Source: UBA6163 sp041753075 (GTDB lineage Bacteria > Planctomycetota > Planctomycetia > Pirellulales > Pirellulaceae). From it: a DNA stretch of 64,000 nt. Below the pieces are notes generated by a model. The model was not told where the DNA came from. It saw nothing but the letters and a program-made list of their open reading frames with translations, and searched no databases. This document shows positions 58,901 through 64,000 of the stretch, piece by piece. The position numbers and the translations under genes are program-made. Each line of letters starts with the position of its first letter. Position 1 is the stretch's first letter. The DNA lies in NCBI GenBank assembly GCA_041753075.1, contig JBGSVE010000115.1, positions 62,001 through 126,000 of the forward strand. The letters are read 5' to 3'.

Positions 58901-61900
58901 CATCTTCATCGGCCGTTACCACTCGCACCGTATCACCAACCACGACGACATCCGCCGGACGCAGCGGGCTTTCAATCACAGCCAAGCGGAACGCCTCGGC
59001 AATCTGGGCCAATGAAACGGCACCAGTGCCGTCGACCGCGACCGCAAAATTGTTTTCGTTGAACAACCCGTTGGTGTCGAATTCGAGTGTTGCCGTATCG
59101 ACGCCGGTTGACAACGTAATCGTGTTGCCATCAGCCGCCGACAAATTGACGGGACGATTGAACGAGACTTCAACGAATCCGTTATTGATCGTTGATTGGA
59201 AGAACGACCCAATCGTACCAATCACAAAGACGGTGGTGTCATCGCCATTGGCGGCTGAGGTCGGTAGTCCATCGGAATCAATGTCAACCAAGCGGCCCAG
59301 TCGCACCACGTCGCTGACCACGTGTCGCGCACCATCATTGGCAAGCAACGTTGGATAACGACCGGGAACACCGGCGACGGGATCCGGTGCATCACCGAAG
59401 TCGAGTCCAATCGTTGGCAACAACAAGGTGAACTGCGTCGTGTTGTCGTCACGCGTTGGTTCCAGCAGATTGCCGGCCAGATCCTTGATCCCTTCGAGGA
59501 AGAAATTGGCAAGCGGTCCGTCAACGAGCAAGGCATTTTCGATAAAGAATGTTGCGCCACCGCGATCCTCCGCAACCAGTGATGTGACGCCAGCAGCACC
59601 GGCACCGTTGATCGCCGCGATCGTTGCCCGCTTGATGTCCGCAGCGGTAAACGATCCGGTGAACGGAATTGCAACCGCACCGCCGGGTTGGCCGGTAATC
59701 ATGATTGTTGGCTGCGATGTTGTGCCCGCAGCCGCCGCCACGGTGGTGACCGTTTGAGGCGTATCGGCCAAGCGCACCTGGCCACCGAGAACTGCGGTTG
59801 CGGTCACATTCAGGTTGCCGCGATTGTTGTTGATCGAAGCCGCCAGCACATTGGCCACATCATCGACGGTCCCGTTGGGCTGGAACACCACGGGGATCGC
59901 GCCCGGCGTTGACACACCGCCGCCGCCGATCGCTTGTTCAAACTCAAAGACCCGCAGCAGAGCACCCTGCGTGATCGTCACCAACTCGCCATCTTGGACG
60001 ATTCCACGACGCGGCGACAACGGTGCCGGAATCGCGGGTGCCGGCGGGAAGGTTAATTGATTCGCAGCGATCGGTCCGAGCGAAATCAATCCGCCGCCGA
60101 GGTTGGTTGCCGTGACGGTTAAACCTGCGGCATTGATCGCCGCGACCGTGGCGGCGGCAATCGTATCAACGTCCTGGAAGGTGCGATACAAAATCGGTGT
60201 TGCCAATGGGTTTGGAACCGTACTGGGGTCAACGTTGAATAAGAACGTGACGGCATTGGTTCCATCGGACAGCGTGAATTGGCTGTCATCAGGAATCCCC
60301 ACGCCACCGACGACTGGCAGCGTCAACAACAACGGGCCGAAAATTGTCAGCAGCGTCGAGCCCTGGACATCGGGTTGACCGCTGATTGTCAACGTTGATG
60401 TTGTATTGAGCGCGAGCTGCAAACCAGCGGTGCCGCCGATCGAAACCAAACCGCCGGGGTTGGCCTGCACTGCTGTCGAATCAAGTCCCGGAACGGATTG
60501 ACTTTGAATCGCGGCGCTGATCGCGGCGGCCAATTGATCGCCCGTATTCAATCGCGTGAAATTAACCGGCACATTGCCAGGAACGATCGCGGCATCACGA
60601 GTCAATTCAAATATCACTGCGGGCCCAGCGGCCGGTGTGAAGCGAATTGTGTCGCCGTCGGCTGGCGTACGGCTGAACCCAACCGGGGCGAGGTTGCCAC
60701 GCGATACCGTTGCCGATCCGCCCGTGGGCAAGCCCAGGAACAGAATGTTGTCGACCGCAATCGGCGTTAGTCTCAAGGCCGAGGCTTGGATCGCGGCCAG
60801 GATTGCATCGCGAACGCCATCGGCGGTGGCGACACTGCCAATGCCGATCGGTGTGTTACCAAGGTTATTCAATTGGCCATTGGTATCGAACTCGAATGCG
60901 ACAACGGTATTGCCATCGTTGATAGTCAAGACATCGCCATCGGCTACACCCGCCGAGCCAACGCCGGCGGCGGGAATTTGCAATGCCAACGTTCGTGCGG
61001 CGGTCACCAGACCGCTGCGGCTGGCGTCCAGCACCATGCCCGCATCGCTGCCGATAACAACGGTTGGTCCTGTGGCCGTCGTGTCAACGTCCACGTCAAC
61101 GAGACCCGCGGTGGCTGCGGCGGCAATGGCGGTTCGCGCCGACGCTGCGATTTGCGTTGGCGAATCGGTGATCGCGAATCGCACTTGACGAGTGCCCGGC
61201 AACTGCGTCGCATCGCGGTTGAACTCGAATAGCACCGGCAGCCCGTCGACACCAATCAGACTGAACAAGTCGCCATCGGCAATTCCACCGGCACCCGTAC
61301 CGACGGAGGGAACGGTGAACTGAAGGGCCTCCGGTGCAAGCAGTTGAAATCCTGAATCGTACTCGAACGTGACTCGGCCACCGTTGTTGTCGAGCACGGC
61401 GAACGTATCTCCATCGCTGATCTGGCCCGCTGCCGGAGCAACGCCAACGATGCGGTCGCGATTGTTCAACACAACTCGATACGACCGATCACTGCGCCAA
61501 ATACCGGCCAATGGACGCAGCGTCACGGTGTCCTTGGTCGTGTCGTAGCTAAATGTGTAATCAATGCCTTCGGTCAACAAACGGTCATTTTCAAAGACGG
61601 TGATCGCAGCGCCCGGTGCGCGCAAGCCATCGACCGCCGCCGCGACGACAGTATCGTCATCAATGCCGCTGCCAACGAATGGGTCCGACGCATCACCCAA
61701 GTCGCTCAAGCGAATCCTAAACTCGTCGTAAACACCACGAGTTAATCTCAGGAAGCTTGTCGTTGGATCGACATCGATCCCCGCAGCGTCGTTGTCCAAA
61801 GCAAACTCAATGATCGCAACCGGACCAACGAAGTCAGCACGCTCGACGGCACCGCGATCCTTGAATACGTCTGAACCGACGCCGCCCGGCGGGTTTGAGA

Positions 61901-64000
61901 ACGGATCATCAGCACGCAATTGGCCGGTGTTGTCACGCTGTGGCGAGAAGATCAAACCGGATGGAATGCCAAGGTTCGACTTCAGCGTCGAAAATGCCGT
62001 GTTCTCTTGAATCGAGTTGACCGCACTATCGACGATTGGAGCGTTCTGCACCGGCGTAAACCGATTGCCTGACGCATCTTCAAGAATGTCATCAAAGGTC
62101 GTGGCGATGAAGTTGCCCGGTGATTGCCCCGGTGTGCCTTGCGGACGGACCACGAAGTTGAAGTCCGAATTGCCACCGCGAACGTTACTCGGACCGGTTC
62201 GCAGATCGGTGGAAATTCCAGTCTTCAGATTCGGATTGGTGTTGAGCACGTTGGGGAAATTGATCCACCACGACAAGTCGTCGCGAATCTGAGTCGTGCG
62301 TTCGTCGTCGTATTGGAATGCGTTGCCGGTTAGCGTGACTTGACCCGGTTTGCGATTCTGGTCTGGGTTAAGCGTATCGATTCGGCCACCAAACCCAAAC
62401 GGGCTCGATTCATCGCGAACGACGCTTTGATGCGTGTTGACGATCGTGTTATTTAGCACTGCCCCGCTGGCACCCGCCGATAACAGAACGCCAAACTCGG
62501 TCAACAATTGATCCGACTCAGTCGAGTTAACCGGACGCGAATGATCGGGACTGAGTTTCAAACCAGCCTGAATCGCTTCGGGACTGAGCTCAATGCGTGC
62601 TGCACGCTCGATCAACACATACAACTCGGTCGTGCCGCGTGAATCGTTGAATGCGCCATCGGTGACGATACTCACCGAATTGAGGCTTTCGCGACGATCG
62701 TGGCCAAATCCGGTCGTAAAGTCGAAGCCGCCACCGGGGAATGGTGGAAACGGGAAAGTAGGCGAAATCTGACCAGGTATCGATCGCGTGGTAACGGTAT
62801 CGATTCCCAGATTATCGCCGTAGCTACCGCCCAGCGCCTGGGCCTTGACTCGCGACACCGGACCGCTGCGACCATCGGGACCGTTGCCCAGCTCGTGGTT
62901 GGGCAGCGCCGGGTTGTTCAAGTACCCGTTAATTGCCAACGCGATTGCTCGCATAATATCCGGCACACGGTAGCCACCAGCGGTGTCGTTACGCAGCGCT
63001 ATGTTGATATTGCCATTGCCCAGTACGATCGCCGAAATGCCAAGTGTGAATTCGAAGGTGACTTTGTTGTTATCAGGCTGGACTCGTGTGTATTCATCGC
63101 CGGCTCGCGTCGGCACGAGGTAGTCGGGGATTTGGCTGATCGTAAACGTAGTGCCAACGAGCGTTCGCGCACCGGCCGGCCCGCCATTGGTGAACGTGCC
63201 GTTGATGTTGCCGGCGACTACCTCAATTCCCGATGCCTGCAGTGGGTGGCTGTCGAGCGAAAACACGAACGACTTCGGTGCCAAGTGGTCAAGCGCCAAA
63301 CGGTAGTTACCAACACCACCGGTTCCGTTGACTCGCCCGGTAAGACTTGTCGCGTCGAAGTTATCGTTGCCCGCGCTGCTGATCGCAACGTAATAGGTGT
63401 CGGTTGCTGTTGCGGTAAAATCGACGAACCCATCGCGACCGTTATCAATGTCGACAATCGGAGCGTCGAGCGTCGAACCTGGTTTGAGCTGAGTCGCCAG
63501 CGCACCGACGCCGCTGCGCGCCACTTCGATCCCGCGCGCATTGAATACGCGAATGGTTGTGGTCGGCCCGGCGGCAACCGGCGGTGTTAAGGTGGCATCA
63601 CCAGCGAGAGTATCGATGTCCGCGATCAGTCGATCACCAACAACGAGGTCAACCTTGTAGAAGTCGACATCGGCGGTGGTCGATAGGTTGCCATTGGCTG
63701 TGTACAGACCGTTGTGATTGACGCTCAGCTTGGTGTCGATCGCTTGGGCAATGGTTTCATCGGCGGCCGTCGAGGGGAAGCCGATCGTCGGCGAGAATGA
63801 GCCGTCAGCCAGTACGCTGCCCTCAGTGCCGTCATTGCCGTAAATCGTGTTGTTGACGATGCGCGCCAACGGCTGTGGCGAGTCATAAACCGGTGCCTGC
63901 AGGAACGCCGTGTCCGTTGGTATCGTCCGGCCATCGCTGTCGGACGTTCGCACCGTCAATTGAGCGACGAACCGTCCCTCTTTTTGGAATGCGGGCGATG
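55938..64000 (-). CDS. Giant secreted modular protein 3 (partial, at least 2686 aa; 5' end beyond the right edge)
   Basis: The frame is open from the right edge to a TAA or equivalent stop at 55938; the TTG at 63959 is an internal codon, since coding sequence continues upstream of it. The first visible residues match the second beta-helix region of giants 1 and 2 (ARIVNNTIYGNDG). Downstream are PPC-like, an SbsA/Ig-like segment (RPLAGIWRSDRSYRVVL), seven DGD-F modules, LDFGDAPDP, a GEVED domain (SGEVEDYRLSI near 58550), tandem cadherin/tandem-95-like repeats, and a dockerin-like pair (DVSANGVITPLDAL, DVNGDGIVRLNDAL; near 56470-56230). The tail ends QSAFDEVLSSWLEASTL. This matches the C-terminal order of the other two giants, without the long threefold repeat. 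Full size and N-terminal modules cannot be seen. Confidence 0.85.
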   Translation of the reverse strand, partial: SPAFQKEGRFVAQLTVRTSDSDGRTIPTDTAFLQAPVYDSPQPLARIVNNTIYGNDGTEGSVLADGSFSPTIGFPSTAADETIAQAIDTKLSVNHNGLYTANGNLSTTADVDFYKVDLVVGDRLIADIDTLAGDATLTPPVAAGPTTTIRVFNARGIEVARSGVGALATQLKPGSTLDAPIVDIDNGRDGFVDFTATATDTYYVAISSAGNDNFDATSLTGRVNGTGGVGNYRLALDHLAPKSFVFSLDSHPLQASGIEVVAGNINGTFTNGGPAGARTLVGTTFTISQIPDYLVPTRAGDEYTRVQPDNNKVTFEFTLGISAIVLGNGNINIALRNDTAGGYRVPDIMRAIALAINGYLNNPALPNHELGNGPDGRSGPVSRVKAQALGGSYGDNLGIDTVTTRSIPGQISPTFPFPPFPGGGFDFTTGFGHDRRESLNSVSIVTDGAFNDSRGTTELYVLIERAARIELSPEAIQAGLKLSPDHSRPVNSTESDQLLTEFGVLLSAGASGAVLNNTIVNTHQSVVRDESSPFGFGGRIDTLNPDQNRKPGQVTLTGNAFQYDDERTTQIRDDLSWWINFPNVLNTNPNLKTGISTDLRTGPSNVRGGNSDFNFVVRPQGTPGQSPGNFIATTFDDILEDASGNRFTPVQNAPIVDSAVNSIQENTAFSTLKSNLGIPSGLIFSPQRDNTGQLRADDPFSNPPGGVGSDVFKDRGAVERADFVGPVAIIEFALDNDAAGIDVDPTTSFLRLTRGVYDEFRIRLSDLGDASDPFVGSGIDDDTVVAAAVDGLRAPGAAITVFENDRLLTEGIDYTFSYDTTKDTVTLRPLAGIWRSDRSYRVVLNNRDRIVGVAPAAGQISDGDTFAVLDNNGGRVTFEYDSGFQLLAPEALQFTVPSVGTGAGGIADGDLFSLIGVDGLPVLFEFNRDATQLPGTRQVRFAITDSPTQIAASARTAIAAAATAGLVDVDVDTTATGPTVVIGSDAGMVLDASRSGLVTAARTLALQIPAAGVGSAGVADGDVLTINDGNTVVAFEFDTNGQLNNLGNTPIGIGSVATADGVRDAILAAIQASALRLTPIAVDNILFLGLPTGGSATVSRGNLAPVGFSRTPADGDTIRFTPAAGPAVIFELTRDAAIVPGNVPVNFTRLNTGDQLAAAISAAIQSQSVPGLDSTAVQANPGGLVSIGGTAGLQLALNTTSTLTISGQPDVQGSTLLTIFGPLLLTLPVVGGVGIPDDSQFTLSDGTNAVTFLFNVDPSTVPNPLATPILYRTFQDVDTIAAATVAAINAAGLTVTATNLGGGLISLGPIAANQLTFPPAPAIPAPLSPRRGIVQDGELVTITQGALLRVFEFEQAIGGGGVSTPGAIPVVFQPNGTVDDVANVLAASINNNRGNLNVTATAVLGGQVRLADTPQTVTTVAAAAGTTSQPTIMITGQPGGAVAIPFTGSFTAADIKRATIAAINGAGAAGVTSLVAEDRGGATFFIENALLVDGPLANFFLEGIKDLAGNLLEPTRDDNTTQFTLLLPTIGLDFGDAPDPVAGVPGRYPTLLANDGARHVVSDVVRLGRLVDIDSDGLPTSAANGDDTTVFVIGTIGSFFQSTINNGFVEVSFNRPVNLSAADGNTITLSTGVDTATLEFDTNGLFNENNFAVAVDGTGAVSLAQIAEAFRLAVIESPLRPADVVVVGDTVRVVTADEDGVRFTSEINPSGILNRGVPTPITVTVTGGGVLEAWIDFNFDGDFTDPGEQIIDRNTAGAVFSANEAGTPVERTFIINVPATTPPPSTVQATYARFRISAEGGLAPTGLALSGEVEDYRLSILPGLPPVVDDTNRLVSYRVDEDGILQARDADGTLTPGSTNDNGALAAIRDPDGDRVAVFAADVRTSTLLDSAGATAGQLNLLSDGTFTFQPEPDFFGSTRFTFRVTDVNSANPAAQLVSPVLMTVNITIDPVNDRPFVSGAAPTTTVTIAEDAAQVFNAADLTRFFSPGPANESTQPLVIQSAGVSGFGFQTLLGGTLTIENGNIRYTPPANFPGPGPDRFTYVVADDPNDLNQLVESAATMGTVVINITAVNDAPIVGPDSLSAGEDTPLTIPFSTLLANDVAGPPDEVAANQQLTLVIGDFPKTTDRGGRIEPGPDGVSLVYRPAANFSGQDQFTYRVSDNGTPSATGTGVVFLNVGGDNDPPIFIGVNGVPGANSITLNESKDTAQVVTYNLSTWFSDPEGDSSTFTVTSSDTSVIQTQVTLDAATGISTLRLTLPPFRFSDEVLLTIVATNVMGPSATQIVPVRVLDTPDPPEVIGTLNPLVAVEDELITRDLATVFNDPDGSPLVYSVTRIGDVFNPTAAQIAASPLVNAITFPGGILTITLDPDAFGSVEIEIAANDGALQVTDRFTLTVTSADDDPRGIPDFYNVPIGARFEIIDPLRGLVGNDRDPDADVFPGTTNKIRVETSSLTQPSRGTVLVNPDGTFTYTNNGGATGDTDSFTYRPIDATGRVGNVTTVTFNLGRSRYQNPIPGFSFDVSANGVITPLDALRIVNLLARRRVNSLPVSELTTAPPDFFDVNGDGIVRLNDALIVINEIGRRNRQRLGQPEGELVDARLATTVAFAAPTTFGLAESNLLQPAEATPVAAKIDTLDPFVAGFDVLDARPERSAEELIQLTQTSESSENTQSAFDEVLSSWLEASTL
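59070..61432 (-). repeat. Array of seven IN-like modules in giant 3
   Basis: Copies begin (N to C) ISDGDTFAVLDNNGG near 61430, IADGDLFSLIGVDG near 61285, VADGDVLTINDGN near 60950, PADGDTIRFTPAAG near 60665, IPDDSQFTLSDGTN near 60300, VQDGELVTITQGA near 60000 and AADGNTITLSTGVD near 59145. Most then have a FEF[DN]-type strand and a helix such as IAAATVAAINAAG or LAAAISAAI. Most units span 270-370 bp; the first is short, and the seventh is set apart from the rest by ~600 bp of other sequence, including the LDFGDAP segment. This is the clearest instance of the module in the window. Confidence 0.65.

Noticed and set aside
63959..63961. TTG at 63959 as the start of giant 3
   Set aside because: The same frame continues open to the window edge with sequence that fits the adjoining beta-helix region (QKEGRFVAQLTVRTSD), so the gene begins outside the window.
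12397..64000. RTX adhesin or LapA-like type I secretion substrate
   Set aside because: No glycine-rich GGxGxDxUx nonapeptide arrays and no type I secretion genes were seen; the ends are LEPR-XLL type and dockerin type instead.

Overview
This window looks like a chromosomal segment of a planctomycete, most likely a marine Pirellulales relative of Rhodopirellula. The basis is gene content: enormous secreted modular proteins with an N-terminal LERREMLA motif (the LEPR-XLL class) and a C-terminal dockerin-like domain, a CxxCH/FG-GAP lipoprotein, TPR plus ASPIC/UnbV proteins, and frequent GTG/TTG starts. No rRNA, tRNA, CRISPR array, phage or insertion sequence was seen.

Layout. Bases 1-1958 (+) hold the 3' end of an unidentified gene, an HD-domain 3'-5' exoribonuclease of the YhaM type and queC (7-cyano-7-deazaguanine synthase), the last two overlapping by ATGA. 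Bases 1841-6250 (-) hold a tightly coupled MoxR ATPase / DUF58 / TgpA-like transglutaminase operon, whose last gene runs 118 bp into the 3' end of queC in antisense. After a 260-bp divergent spacer with a promoter-like site, a (+) lipoprotein with a CxxCH motif and FG-GAP repeats (6511-8151) converges on two (-) TPR genes (8120-12376). One of these is TPR only. The other is TPR + FG-GAP + ASPIC/UnbV but lacks the export signal and first ~70 residues of its paralogue.

From 12377 to the right end (about 51.6 kb, roughly 80% of the window) there are three consecutive giant genes on the (-) strand: 7580 aa, 6753 aa and at least 2686 aa (cut by the window edge). They are collinear paralogues. The shared order is LEPR-XLL-type N terminus, Ig-like segments, a metallopeptidase-like domain that has lost its zinc ligands, PPC-like and beta-helix modules, repeated 'DGD-x-F ... 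FEFD ... INAAG' modules, an 'LDFGDAP' segment, a GEVED domain, cadherin-like/tandem-95 repeats, a dockerin-like pair and an acidic tail. The third gene shows only the C-terminal part of this order. Giant 1 alone adds an N-terminal zincin with an intact HEAGHGIGLGH motif and a threefold ~300-aa repeat. Giant 2 alone adds a VWA domain.

The giants are inferred to be extracellular or surface proteins. A likely terminator after giant 2 suggests giant 1 has its own promoter. The TPR genes follow giant 1 at 20 bp and 6 bp and may be co-transcribed with it. The most notable content is this giant-paralogue array, its module swaps, its recurrent IN-like module, and the truncated TPR gene beside its end.
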